A stretch of 64,000 nucleotides of DNA from Viola odorata (GCA_963691705.1 OY829540.1:49388158-49452157), one strand, 5' to 3'. Shown: positions 10,151 to 20,861, numbered from the stretch's first letter. Numbers and translations: made by a program. Notes: a model not told the origin generated them from the letters alone.

Positions 10151-12010
10151 TTCCCCATCTTCATCCCCTTCCACATCTGCCACCCAAAGATCTGCGATCC
10201 AGACATCTCTCTGCGATATAGGTCAAATTCCTCGAAACGATTTTGATCATCGTATCTAACCAAAATAGGTCGGTCACTTCTTCGCTTTTTGCTATTTTCC
10301 ATTTGGTCCTTCAATAAATCAGGAAATTACATTAAAAACCTTATGCTTTATAAAATACTCTATCTTACCATAGTTTAAAAGCATGCAACATAACAATATA
10401 ATTTACAAAAAATTACAATTTAAAAATTTATAAAAGCTAAAGAGTTCAAATAAAATAGTAAAGGGTAGCAAAAATTTATAAAATTTGGGCAAAAAATATA
10501 ACAAATATAGTACTCCAAAACAATGAAAAAAAATTATTTCCAATTTCATTTACATTTTTTATTTATATTTTAAAAAATATTACTCACATATTATTTTACT
10601 TTCAGTGTACTCCCCATATTTATTACATTTTTCTTCAAAATTCTATATTTATTTTGAACTTTTTTACTATTTTTAAATTTTCATAATTAATAGAAAATAA
10701 AAAATTATTGTAAAATTTTAAGGAAAAATAAAATATTTTATAAACTATAAGAAATACAGTGAAACCATTATACCATAATTCACCATCATCACCTAATATT
10801 GTGAAAATTAAATATGGTAGAATAAAAAAAATGAGTTCTACAAAAATAACTATAAGATTTAGAAAAGCTTATTTGAGGGCCTTATATCCTACAACATAGG
10901 GTCTGTCTATGCTATGCTCGTTTGCTTATACGAACGAGCTTGCAGCCATCCGGTAATGTATATCATTTTTATAACGTAAGATCACGAGTTTGATCTCTAA
11001 TACGACAATGAAAATTAATAGTACAACTATTTTTAAAAAAACTATATGCATATAAGTTTGGGATATGTGTAAGTAAGGAAGCTATTTAACTCTTTCTTTT
11101 CTTTTTTGTTCAGTAGCGTCTTCTAATCATTTCATTTTTCAATTTTTTATTTTATTTTATTTTATTAGTTATATTTTTTCTTTAGAAAGTACAATATTTT
11201 GATTCTAGTTTGAATTACTAATATTTTGTTCTTACAAATCACCCTTAATCAAGGTCTTAATCAAGGTCTTATATGAATCATTAAATTATTTCACACAATT
11301 TCTTCTACGTAGGTTTCTTAGATTCTCATCCATAACTAAAATATTATATTTTATGACATAAATAAACTTAATTTAAAAAAAATCATTTTGAAAGAACCAT
11401 GATAGTGATTTTAGCATTTTAAGATGAGCGGAGTCAAAAGGATTAAAGAAGATTTTATTTATTTACATATACAAGAATTTTAATCTTTTATAATAAAAAA
11501 ATAGTTATATTAGTATAAATTACTATTACAATACCATTAGAATTTTCGAAGTCTTTCACGTATAAAAGAAACATGTACTAATACTACAATTTATGTAGAG
11601 AAATTTTTTAATTTTTTTGCTTTTATTCTATCGAATAATCTCGTTCGAGTACTGCCGGATTCTTAAACAGGAGAATCCCCACAACACAAGATCTTTCTCC
11701 ATTCCAAAAAATATTTTCTGGCTGTTCTTTCCTTCTTTTTTTTCCATTGGAAAAACAAAAAAAGAAATTAATTTGTGGAACAAGTGATCTCGTCCCAATC
11801 TTCCAAGCTCACCAATGTCACCATTCCTTATTCTTTCATTTCCCAACACTACCACCACACAAGTCTTGTCATCTCAAGTCATCAAATCCTGCTGTGACGT
11901 TTGGTTTGGCTAAAGAGATTTTGATGTATAATTCTATTCCGCTAATAGAGCATTCTGCATAGTATATCATCTGTTTTTCCTACCTTACAATTACAATCCA
12001 TTAAGTTAAG
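10151..12010. other. Upstream flank of gene copy 1 and intergenic spacer to copy 2
   Basis: 10151 to about 10270 continues the 5' end of gene copy 1 exon 1. The rest is AT-rich with no gene. It is a diverged duplicate of 13900-15360 plus 17237-17800, which shows the tandem duplication included the promoter side. A short palindrome, GCTCGTTTGCTTATACGAACGAGC, occurs near 10917. A tRNA-like box B (CACGAGTTTGATCTC) occurs near 10984. Confidence 0.6.
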
Positions 12011-12277
12011 TTATTCAGGTTCAAGAGCCGCTATCTCATACTTGACTTCTTCTATGTGTTCATTTATGGTGGTCACAGCTTCTTGCACACCTCTAATGGC
12101 TTCCTTGAGAGCATTGTCATACTCAGCATCCGCTTCTGCCTCTTCAGTTCCAGCAGCTTCGGTTATTTCATGGAGGTGCACGCACTCGTGCTCCGTTGCT
12201 CTAGTAAACCTGCAGTTTTCATGGTTCACCAGACGCTCAGATGGCCGACCAGCTTTCTTCAACACCTGAATTGTCAC
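12011..12277 (-). CDS. Conserved acidic/helical reading frame downstream of gene copy 2, function unknown
   Basis: Eighty-eight codons on the minus strand, preceded by a plausible acceptor (TTTCTTGAAAG) at about 12283. The protein begins MTIQVLKKAGRPSERLVNHE, has a histidine/cysteine-containing centre (RATEHECVHLHEITEAAG), and ends in a charged helix rich in Glu and Ala (EAIRGVQEAVTTINEHIEEV). The same frame is kept at 17805-18062 with almost no amino-acid change, which suggests it was coding when the array duplicated. It lies 600 bp downstream of exon 3 of copy 2, whose reading frame has already stopped. It is therefore either a separate small gene, an alternative last exon, or 3' UTR. I do not recognise the family. 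Confidence 0.4.
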   Translation of the reverse strand: MTIQVLKKAGRPSERLVNHENCRFTRATEHECVHLHEITEAAGTEEAEADAEYDNALKEAIRGVQEAVTTINEHIEEVKYEIAALEPE

Positions 12278-12886
12278 TGTCTTTCAAGAAACACAGCAAA
12301 AAGAAAAAAATCTCAGAAACTTCTTTAACATTCCACTACAATAATGGATCATAATCAGAATGAAAAAAATCCTTCATGCAATGATCGAAGAGTCCTCAAT
12401 GTATCTTCTTTCACATAATTTGTAACATAATCATATTTCCTAATTCAAGCTCCATAAACTTCACTTCCTAGTTTCTACATGCAAATGAATTAGCTACATG
12501 GTCAGATGACATTACAAAGAAACTCATACATACCAAAACTACATTCCAAACATTTAAAAATTCCCATATTGTATCCGGTCATCCTCCGTGTGATTCGACC
12601 CTTACGAAAAGACCAAAAGGAGGATAATGGATTTGCCATTCAACCATCGAGCTAAACAATGGGGATTAAAAACTAACACTAACATTCTTATCAATGGCAA
12701 TTTTAACAATTGACAAGGTACACTCGCAAACACAAGGATACATGTAATCATAGCATTATATTTTAGTCAGAATTAATTCTACCAATCACAATGTATGCAC
12801 AAGTAATTCAGTGATACTAAAAGACAGGCAAATTATACTAGAGAAGGGAGATCAACACAAGATATCAAAGTGATTACCTTAATTAA

Positions 12887-13969
12887 TCAGTCTTCGACCC
12901 TGTGAAAGCACTCCACAACAGTAAATGTTATGGGCATAAGATCTACTTCTAATTCATTGCGCCACATGTCATCGTAAGCACAAAGCACCTTGGATTGACA
13001 TGTTACTTCTTTACCAAACAACTTGTCAGTGGCCTCTAAGGTTATGAAGTAAATTTGAAACAAAGGGTCGCAAAACAGATTTGCCTTCTTGATCTTTGAA
13101 AACTTCAGATCTGAACCCTACAAAAGCAGAAAATAAAAAGGAATAGTGCAACAATTAATCAGCATGTATGTGAGTGAATTCATAGAAAATAAATATATTA
13201 ACGAAAATCAAATCAACCGCTATGAATTTTTTACATTCGACAGCACCCATGCCGAGCTTCGAAATCAAGGGAACAAATTTGATGAAGTTAGGTTTTCTTC
13301 CAATGATGGGATCCTTCTGGTCCTGCCCCTCAGGATATATAACAAAAAATCCGTGATACAATTTATCTGGGCGCTCCTTTGGGTCGGGGACATCGAAATA
13401 CTAATCAATTGCGCCACCACAAGAGAGAAAAAAGCAATTACAATACGTACAATTACAAACTGTGAATTCTCCTAAAAAAATGTAAAAATAAAAAAGGAAG
13501 CAGCAAAAATTAAATATTATGAACGTACGTTGTTTTTCGCAGCAGAATTGAGATATCGTTCGACTTCCTCTTTCTCGCTCGGATTACTCGTTCTCCCAAA
13601 CTACTCCTCGTAAGAAATTGGACACGTTTGACCCATGTCCCAAGATTGCTTAAATGATTCCTCAGTTTTCAACCGGTTGTTTCGATCTGTGATAACACCT
13701 CTGCTTTCGAGCCCGGTCAGAGTAGCTAGAAAATCCATATTTATTTCCGCAGGACATCCAGAGTAAGCATCTTCATCAAACTCCGGCGCCGGCACTGTTT
13801 CCCCTAGAGACAGCGGTGGCATTGGCGGTGACAACTCCCGAGACCTCTTGTTCCCCTTCTTGTTCTCCTTCTTGTTCTTGTTCCCCTTCTTGTTCTTGTT
13901 CCCCTTCCTGTTCCCCATCTTCGTCCCCTTCCACATCTGCCTCCCCTTAAAGATCTGCGATCCAGGCAT
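12887..13969 (-). pseudogene. Gene copy 2, three-exon gene with one premature stop (possible cystatin-related protein)
   Basis: A three-exon model is consistent in phase. Exon 1 is 13969-13529 (147 codons, donor GTACGTTC). Exon 2 is 13400-13218 (61 codons, acceptor TTGATTAG). Exon 3 is 13117-12887 (76 codons plus TGA, acceptor TTTTGTAG). All junctions are phase 0, giving about 284 residues. Exon 1 has a basic GNKNKKENKKGNKRSRE stretch, then GCPAEINMDFLATLTGLESR. An in-frame TAG at 13601-13603 replaces the Leu codon of copy 1. Exon 3 (FQIYFITLEATDKLFGKEVT followed by CQSKV) resembles the YYITFEA-type core of plant cystatin-related proteins, but that assignment is tentative. Exon 3 lacks a few residues present in copy 3. 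A TATA-like TTTATAAAG lies about 190 bp upstream. Confidence 0.6.
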
Positions 13970-15360
13970 CTCTCAGCAGAAACCCTAACCCGATGTTTTT
14001 TTCTTTTTTGCCTTTTTTTTCCTTTAGTGATAGAGGTCAAATTCCTCGAAACGATTTTGATCATCGCATCTTACCAAAATGGGTCGGTCACTTCTTCGCT
14101 TTTTGCTATTTTCCATTTGGTCCTTCAATAAATCAGGAAATTACATTAAAAACCTTACACTTTATAAAATACTCTATCTTACCATAGTTTAAAAACGTGC
14201 AACATAACAATATAATTTTCAAAAAATTACAATTTAAAAGTTTATAAAAGCTAAAGAGTTCAAATAAAATAGTAAAGGGTAGCAAAAATTTATAAAGTTT
14301 CCCTTAAAAAAAAAATTATAAAATTTAGACAAAAAATATAACAAATATAGTAGGATGTAAAATAATAAAAAAAAATATTTCCAATTTCATTTAAAATTTA
14401 ATTTTTTTTAATATTTTTAAAAATATTACTCACATACTATTATTTTACTTTCAGTGGACTCTCCATATTCATTACATTTTTCTTTAAAATTCAATTTGTT
14501 TTGAACTTTTTTACTATTTTTAAATTTTCTTAATTAATAGAAAGTTAAAAATGTAATTTTAGGAAACTATAAGATTTATATTGTAAAATTTTAAGATAAA
14601 ATAAAATATTTTATAAACTATAAGAAATAAAGTGAAACGATTATACCATAATTCACCGTCATCGCCTAATATTGTGAAAATTAAATATGGTAGAATAAAA
14701 AAAGCGAGTTCTAGAAAAATAACTATAAGATTTAGAACAGCTTATTTGAGGCCCTTGGATCCTACAACATAGGGTCTGTCTATGCTACGCTCGTTTGCTT
14801 ATACGAACGAGCTTGCAGCCATCCGATTAATATAAATTTAGGATGCACACGAGACTGTAGGGTAATGTATATCATTTTTATAACATAAAATCACGAGTTT
14901 GATCTCTAGTACGGTAATGAAAATTAATAGTACAACTATTTTTAAAAAAACTATATGTATATAAGTTTGGTATATGTGTAAGTAAGGAAGCTGTTTAAGT
15001 CTCTTTCTTTTCTTTTTTGTTTAGTAGCTTCTTCTAATCATTTCATTTTTCAAAATTTTATTTTATTTTATTCTATTAGTTATATTTTTTCTTTAAAAAG
15101 TACAATATTTTGATTCCGGTATGAATTACTAATATTTTATTCGTACAAATCACCCTCAATCAAGGTCTCATATGAATCATTAAATTATTTCACACAATTT
15201 CTTCTATGTGGGTTTCTTAGATTCTCATCCATAACTAAAATATTATATTTTATGACATAAATAAACTTAATTTAAACAAAATCATTTTGAAAGAACCATG
15301 ATAGTGATCTTAGCATTTTAAGGATGAGCGGAGTCAAAAGGATTAAAGAAGATTTTATTA
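13970..15360. other. AT-rich upstream region of gene copy 2
   Basis: No gene. Near-duplicate of 10160-11450, including the GCTCGTTTGC...GAACGAGC palindrome (about 14789) and a box B-like CACGAGTTTGATCTC (about 14892), here preceded by GTAATGTATATCATT. These two motifs are the only hint of a tRNA-derived SINE remnant. Confidence 0.5.
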
Positions 15361-15680
15361 GGTTTAAATCCAAAAAAGGCACTTGTATATGAATTGATTG
15401 ACTCATTTGGCACCTCTACTTAAAAAACGGTTTAAAAGGCACCTATACTTCTTACGTATGACACATTTGGCACCTCCCATGAAGGCCTCACCGTTCCTCC
15501 GTTATCCGCCCATGTGGCATGCCACATCATCACTGTTTATGATGTGGCATGCCACGTGGGCGGATAACGGAGGAACGGTGACGCCGTTCGTGGGAGGTGC
15601 CAAATGTGTCATACGTAAGAAGTATAGGTGCCAAATGAGTCAATCAATTCATGTACAGGTGCCTTTTTTGGATTTAAACC
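15361..15680. repeat. Left foldback unit of the composite element
   Basis: 320 bp, largely one long inverted repeat: GGTGCCAAATG...CATACGTAAGAAGTATAGGT on one arm and its complement on the other, centred on GGCATGCCAC around 15515-15555. Ends GGTTTAAATCC and GGATTTAAACC. Confidence 0.85.
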
Positions 15681-15934
15681 ATCTCATATTCAACATTTCT
15701 AAATTAATTGTTTGAGTAAGGCAAAATTGGTTAAATTCGAACTAGGTTGACTGGTTAGACCGGTTAATTTGACAGATTTTTTTGGTTTACTAGGAAAATA
15801 AAAGTTTTGGGCTATGAAACACACATACTTCTCTTTTTTGCTATGTCATGTGTCGAACACCGACCCGACACGTGTCAAATTCATATGTCTCATTTTTTGG
15901 GGTAATAAATCTCAACAATCAAGGGTATCAAATA

Positions 15935-16010
15935 CTCCCTCCGTCAATTTTTAATGGACGCGTACTATTCCGGCACGCATCTCAAGGAGACCGGATGACT
16001 CACTATTTGA
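15935..16010. repeat. Partial Stowaway-like MITE
   Basis: Begins TA-CTCCCTCCGTC and runs to GACTCACTATTTGAC, matching the reverse complement of the element at 16094-16844, but lacks its second terminal repeat. Confidence 0.5.
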
Positions 16011-16093
16011 CCCCAAAAAAATCCGTACTTTTTTTTTGAACGTACGTTAATCCTTAACGTATGTCCGAGAAAAAAATCGTGGTCATTCAAATA

Positions 16094-16844
16094 CTCCCTC
16101 CGTCAAATAGTGAGTCATTCAACCTCCTTAATATGCGTGCCAATAGTAAAAGCGTCAGTTATTTAGGGGTAATAGCATAAAGACCCCCTGTACAATTTTT
16201 TAAAATATAAACCTCCCATGTCCTTAAAAAATTCAAATTGACCTCCCCTGTACTAATGGTCAGAGGCATTTGCTTGGGCTCCGTCAGTCAAACTAACAGG
16301 GCGTTAGTGTTGACCGTTGACTTTGAATAAAATATTCAGAAAAATTGTAAAAAATCCAAAAAAAAAAAATAATTGTAAAAAATCCCAAAAAAATATATAA
16401 ATTCTATAAAAAAAATTATGTAACCTAAAAATCCAGAAAAAAAATGTAAAATTTAAAAAAATCAAAAAAATTCAGAAAAAATATAAAATTAGAATTTTTA
16501 CATTTGTTTGGAAATTTTTACAATTTTTTTGTATTTATTAATTTTTTTTGAATTTTTAAATTTGTTTGGGAATTTTTAAAATTTATTTTTAGAATTTTTA
16601 CATTTTTTTAAAGATTTTTTACATTTTTTTGGATTTTTTATAATTTTTCTGAATATTTTAATCAAAGTCAACGGTCAACACTAACGGTCTGTTAGTTTGA
16701 CTGACGGAGCCCAAGCAAATGCCTCTGACCATAAGTACAGGGGAGGTCAATTTGAATTTTTTAAGGACAGGGGCGATTTCTATTTTAAAAAATAGTATAG
16801 GGGGTCTTTATGCTATTACCCCATTTATTTATGGACAGAGGGAG
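16094..16844. mobile_element. Stowaway-like MITE, interrupted by a foldback element
   Basis: Terminal repeats CTCCCTCCGTC and GACAGAGGGAG, TA target duplication (16092-16093 and 16845-16846). The original element was only about 80 bp; the rest is the 16166-16822 insertion. Confidence 0.7.
16166..16822. mobile_element. Foldback MITE with long terminal inverted repeats
   Basis: 657 bp starting GGGGTAATAGC and ending GCTATTACCCC. The arms are about 165 bp (for example CAGAGGCATTTGCTTGGGC on the left and its complement on the right), joined by an AT-rich, itself palindromic centre of AAAAAATTC-like tracts. Nine-base target duplication AGTTATTTA/ATTTATTTA (8 of 9), the size typical of Mutator-type elements. 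Inserted in the Stowaway-like MITE. Confidence 0.8.
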
Positions 16845-16915
16845 TACAAATTTAGTGTAAAATTTAGGTGAAACCTAAGTTTTTACCATTGATACGAATG
16901 GTATTGATCATTTTT

Positions 16916-17236
16916 GGTTTAAATCCAAAAAAGGCACCTATACATGAATTGATTGACTCATTTGACACCTATACTTCTTACGTATAACACATTTGACACC
17001 TCCCACGAACGGCGTCACCGTTCCTCCGTTATCCGCCCACGTGGCATGCCACGTCATAAACAGTGATGACGTGGCATGCCACGTGGGCGGATAACGGAGG
17101 AATGGTGACGCCGTTCATGGGAGGTGCCAAATGTGTCATACGTAAGAAGTATAGGTGTCTTTTAAACCGTTTTTTGAGTAAAGGTGCCAAATGAGTCAAT
17201 CAATTCATGTACAGGTGCCTTTTTTGGATTTAAACC
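16916..17236. repeat. Right foldback unit of the composite element
   Basis: 321 bp, same family as 15361-15680, with identical 11-bp ends and the same GGCATGCCACGT centre. Confidence 0.85.
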
Positions 17237-17245
17237 ATTTTATTT

Positions 17246-17804
17246 ATTTACATATACAAGAATTTTAATACTTTTATAATAAAAAAATAGTTATATTAGT
17301 ATAAATTACTATTACAATACCATTAGAATTTTCGAAGTCTTTCACGTATAAAAGAAACATGTACTAATACTACAATTTATGTAGAGATCTTTTTTTTTTT
17401 TTGCTTTTATTCTATCGAATAATCTCGTTCGAGTACTGTCGTATTCTTAAACGGGAGAATCCCCACAACACAAGATCTTTCTCCATTCCAAAAAATATTT
17501 TCTAGCAGTTCTTTCCTCCTTTTTTTTCCATTGGAAAAACAAAAAAAGAAATTAATTTGTGCAACAAGTGATCTCCTCCCAATCTTCCAAGCTCACCAAT
17601 GTCACCATTCCTTATTCTTTCATTTCCCAACACTACCACCACACAAGTCTTGTCATCTCAAGTCATCAAATCCTGCTGTGACGTTTGGTTTGGCTAAAGA
17701 GAATTTGATGCATAATTCTATTCCGCTAATAGAGCATTCTGCATAGTATATCATCTATTTTTCCTACCTTACAATTACAATCCATTAAGTTAAGTTATTC
17801 AGCT
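17246..17804. other. Spacer downstream of gene copy 3
   Basis: AT-rich; near-identical to 11460-12010. A short plus-strand frame (17531-17746) is shared with 11747-11962 but shows no protein-like constraint, so no gene is called. Confidence 0.5.
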
Positions 17805-18062
17805 TCAAGAGAAGGCTATCTCATACTTGACTTCTTCTATGTGTTCATTTATGGTGGTCACAGCTTCTTGCACACCTCTAATGGCTTCCTTGAGAGCATT
17901 GTCATACTCAGCATCCGCTTCTGGCTCTTCAGTTCCAGCAGCTTCGGTTATTTCATGGAGGTGCACGCACTCGTGCTCCGTTGCTCTAGTAAACCTGCAG
18001 TTTTCATGGTTCACCAGACGCTCTGATGGCCGACCAGCTTTCTTCAACACCTGAATTGTCAC
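17805..18062 (-). pseudogene. Second copy of the acidic/helical reading frame (gene copy 3 side)
   Basis: Same frame as 12011-12277, differing by an Ala-to-Pro change in the EEAEAD/EEPEAD segment. An indel near 17812 replaces the last few residues (AALEPE becomes AFS). Conservation between copies, with the change confined to the C-terminus, suggests recent duplication of a once-coding segment. Confidence 0.4.
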
Positions 18063-18671
18063 CGTCTTTCAAGAAACACAGCAAAAAGAAAAAAATCTCA
18101 GAAACTTCTTCAACATTCCACTACAATAATGGATCATAATCAGAATGAAGAAAATCCTTCATGCAATGATCGAAGAGTCCTCAATGTATCTTCTTTCACA
18201 TAATTTGTAACATAATCATATTTCCTAATTCAAGCTCCATAAACTTCACTTCATAGTTTCTACATGCAAATGAATTAGCTACATGTTCAGATCACATTAC
18301 AAAGAAACTCATACATACCAAAACTACATTCCAAACATTTAAAAATTCCCATATTGTATTCGGCCATCCTCCGTGTGATTCGACCCTTACGAAAAGACCA
18401 AAAGGAGGATAATGGATTTGCCATTCAATCATCGAGCTAAACAATGGGGATTAAAAACTAACACTAACATTCTTATCAATGGCAATTTTAACAACTGTCA
18501 AGGTACACTCGCAAACACAAGGATACATGTAATCATAGCATTATATTTTAGTCAGAATTAATTCTACTAATCACAATGTATGCACCAGTAATTCAGTGAT
18601 ACTAAAAGACATGTAAATTATACTAGAGAAGGGAGATCAACACAGTATATCAAAGTGATTACCTTAATTAA

Positions 18672-19240
18672 TCAGTCTTCGACCCTGTGAAAGTACTCCA
18701 CAAAAGTGTCCTCTATGGGCACAAGATCTACCTCTAATTCAGTGCACCACATCTCATTGTACTCAACCAGACAATCCACCCTGGATTGACATGTTAATTC
18801 TTTACCAGACAACTTATCAGTGGCCTCTAAGGTTATGAAGTAAGTTTGAAACTCAAGGTGGCAAAACAGATTTGCCTTCTTGACCTTTGAAAACTTCAGA
18901 TCTGAACCCTACAAAAGCAGAAAATAAAAAGGAATAGTGCAACAATTGATCAGCATGTATGTGAGTGAATTAATAGGAAATAAATATATTAATGAAAATC
19001 AAATCAACCGTCATGAATTTGTGACATTCGACAGCACCCATGCCGAGCTTTGAAATCAAGGGAACAAATTTGATGAAGTTAGGTTTTCTTTCAAAGATGG
19101 GGTCCTTCTGGTCCTGCCACTCAAGATATATAATGAAAAATCCGTGACAATTTAAGCCTGGTTTTTTTTTCGAGGGTGCCTGCGGTGTGGTCCCACGTTC
19201 AAGAATGCTTTGCTCCTTTGGGTTAGGGACATCGAAATAC
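18672..19240 (-). pseudogene. Gene copy 3, exons 3 and 2; exon 2 broken by an inverted duplication
   Basis: Exon 3 (18908-18672) is the best preserved of the three copies: FQTYFITLEATDKLSGKELT, then CQSRVDCLVEYNEMW, ending FHRVED and stop. Exon 2 (19240 downward) starts TATTTCGATGTCCC like copy 2. After CCCAAAGG it is interrupted by a 60-bp segment that replaces about ten bases of the exon, then continues at 19154. Exon 1 is missing: to the right lie the second arm of the duplication and retrotransposon DNA. The protein cannot be made, but exon 3 is the most useful for homology searches. Confidence 0.65.
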
Positions 19241-19334
19241 TAATCAATTGCGCCACCACAAGAAACCAATCAAAGCAAAGCATTCTTGAACGTGGGACCA
19301 CACCGCAGGCACCCTCGAAAAAAAAAACCAGGCT
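19155..19334. repeat. 60-bp near-perfect inverted duplication
   Basis: Left arm 19155-19214 starts AGCCTGG, then nine T, then CGAGGGTGCCTGCGGTG, and ends TTTGCT. The right arm 19274-19334 is its exact reverse complement except for one extra A in the homopolymer. The 59-bp spacer is gene copy 3 sequence (exon 2 start and intron). Neither arm is in copies 1 or 2. No target duplication is evident. Confidence 0.85.
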
Positions 19335-19450
19335 AAGGAAAGGGAGAATCCCTGAACTTATGTCATTTTTGTCTTTAAGTCAATCTTTCCTTTCTACTCC
19401 GTTGTTCCCTCTTCATTTCACAGGGATGCGGATCGTCTCATTGTCATCCG
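19335..19450. other. Unassigned sequence
   Basis: About 115 bp between the inverted duplication and a fragmentary LTR. No recognisable feature. Confidence 0.3.
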
Positions 19451-19600
19451 TGCCATTCCGTGTTGGATGGCCCCCCCCACTGACGTCGACCACCCCCGGT
19501 AGCAGAACGAGCAGGAGGCCACATAGGCCCTACTGTAGCTGAAGATGAAGGTACCCCCTGTCAGGATTAAAATGCCTTGGGGGTATATCAATTGTTATTA
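19451..19600 (-). repeat. Fragment of an E-family LTR, reverse orientation
   Basis: On the minus strand it starts TAATAACAATTGATATACCC, matching the first 150 bp of the element E LTR (TGATAACAATTG...), then stops at 19451. It lies directly against the coding remnant of element C. An E-family insertion followed by deletion therefore probably removed the 3' part of C. Confidence 0.7.
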
Positions 19601-20319
19601 GATGAGTATGCACGGCTTGCGCATGACTAACGCAAGCCTTAAATCTCTCCCCTTGGCCATTAAACTCAATTTTTGCTCCCCACTTGTCTTGCTAAAGACC
19701 TCACACACTTGCTTATTTTTTTCAAGCGAGGTCTTTCCACTCGAATCTCCCTTTTTCACTCCCCTCAACTCACTTTCTTCTCTCGGCGCATGCTCACTCT
19801 TTTCATGCCCGCTTTTTACCCATTTTTCCCACTTACTTTCTTCTCTCCTCCCCACTCACTTTCTTTCTTTCCGTGAAGCGAAGAAGAGATCTCAAAAGTG
19901 GCATCATCCACATCACTAGTGTACGTCTCACCCTCCTCATCTTCCCCCGGGCTCGCTTCCTCCTCTTCTTCACCCTCACTAATCCATTCGCCCCCATCCT
20001 TTTGGATCATCATCACCCGATTGATGCATTCGGCCTTCATATGACCCCTCCCTCCGCACTTAAAACATATGATGTCTCGGTTGCGGGCTCTTATGGGTGG
20101 GTTGGTGTTTGGGGTTGGTCTTTGTGGGTTCGGGAGTGTGTTGGGCTTGGGTAGTGGAGTACGGTAGGTGTTTGGTGTGGGCTGTGGTGTTCGGTTGGTG
20201 TTTGGTGTGGTGAAAGGTGTTTTGCTAGCGTTTTGCCACGGTTTCTTGTAGGTGTTAGAAGGGGTAGAAGATGGAATGTGGGGGTGTAGACTTGGACTTA
20301 CGTTTGACTTATCTCTCAA
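19598..20319 (-). pseudogene. Gag C-terminal part of element C: zinc knuckle and acidic region
   Basis: On the minus strand a Pro/Thr/Asn-rich linker is followed by a CCHC knuckle (CFKCGGRGHMKAEC), then RVMMIQKDGGEW and an acidic stretch (GEEEEEASPGEDEEGETY). This is the usual layout in plant gypsy elements just ahead of the protease. Frameshifts occur near 19830, and the frame ends against the E-LTR fragment. The nucleocapsid would bind element RNA. Protease, RT and integrase are absent. Confidence 0.75.
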
Positions 20320-20861
20320 TCTTGATGGCTAGGTGGTGCAATTCGGTGATGTCGGCATAGGTGTGGAAGTCCAACGTCTCGGTTATCTCCGCGTGGAGGC
20401 CGGCCACAAACCGCGCTATGGTGGCTTAGGCGGTCTCTTGGATTTCGGCCCTTATGATCAAGGTCATGAGCTAGATTGTTGTAGTAGTCGTCCACACTCT
20501 TGGACCCTTGGCGGTAGGTTTGGAGGCAGATGTGCAAATCCCTTATGTAGTAGGGCGGGACAAACCACCGGCGCATTTCAGTCAAGAGTTCTCCCCAAGT
20601 GGCCACGACCCTTAGCCCCTCAAATCTCCTTGTGATCAAGATGCGATCCCACCATTTAATAACCATGCCGGTCAGTTCTGTCACTGCTAGCTTAAGCTTC
20701 TTCTCCTCCGAATAATCATAACAAGCGAACACACGTTCCATCTTGTTTTTCCAATCGAAATAGGCCTCGGGCCCCTCTTGACCATCGAAGCTGGGCAAGT
20801 CAATCTTTGGGTTGCGGCTATCCCCCCTCTCATGTTGATACCTATTCCCCCCCCCCCCCAC
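20316..20861 (-). pseudogene. Gag capsid domain of element C
   Basis: Carries the retrotransposon gag core: IDLPSFDGQEGPEAYFDWKN, then VFACYDYSEEKKLKLAVTEL, TGMVIKWWDR and TYRQGSKSVDDYY. This is the capsid type found in plant chromoviruses. The frame joins the upstream gag segment (20687-21662) only through indels around the poly-C run at 20850, so it is non-functional. The domain would form the virus-like particle. Confidence 0.75.

Larger units (their letters stand above)
15361..17236. mobile_element. Composite foldback (Mutator-like) element carrying nested MITEs
   Basis: Two foldback copies, 15361-15680 and 16916-17236, both with GGTTTAAATCC...GGATTTAAACC ends, form the outer ends of a 1.88-kb insertion. 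The insertion is absent from the paralogous site near 11455 in copy 2's flank. The only target duplication is at the outer edges: ATTTTATTA (15352-15360) and ATTTTATTT (17237-17245), 8 of 9 matching. The inner flanks of the two foldbacks do not match. This indicates that the whole 1.88 kb moved as one unit. The interior holds a Stowaway-like element and a second foldback element. No transposase is present. Confidence 0.7.

Noticed and set aside
15361..17236. Two independent MITE insertions instead of one composite element
   Set aside because: Neither foldback has matching immediate flanks, while the outer flanks match 8 of 9 and the empty site is present in the paralogous spacer.
11747..17746. 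Plus-strand frame of about 71 codons present at 11747-11962 and 17531-17746
   Set aside because: Shared only because the spacer is duplicated; composition is not protein-like and no start context or intron signal supports it.
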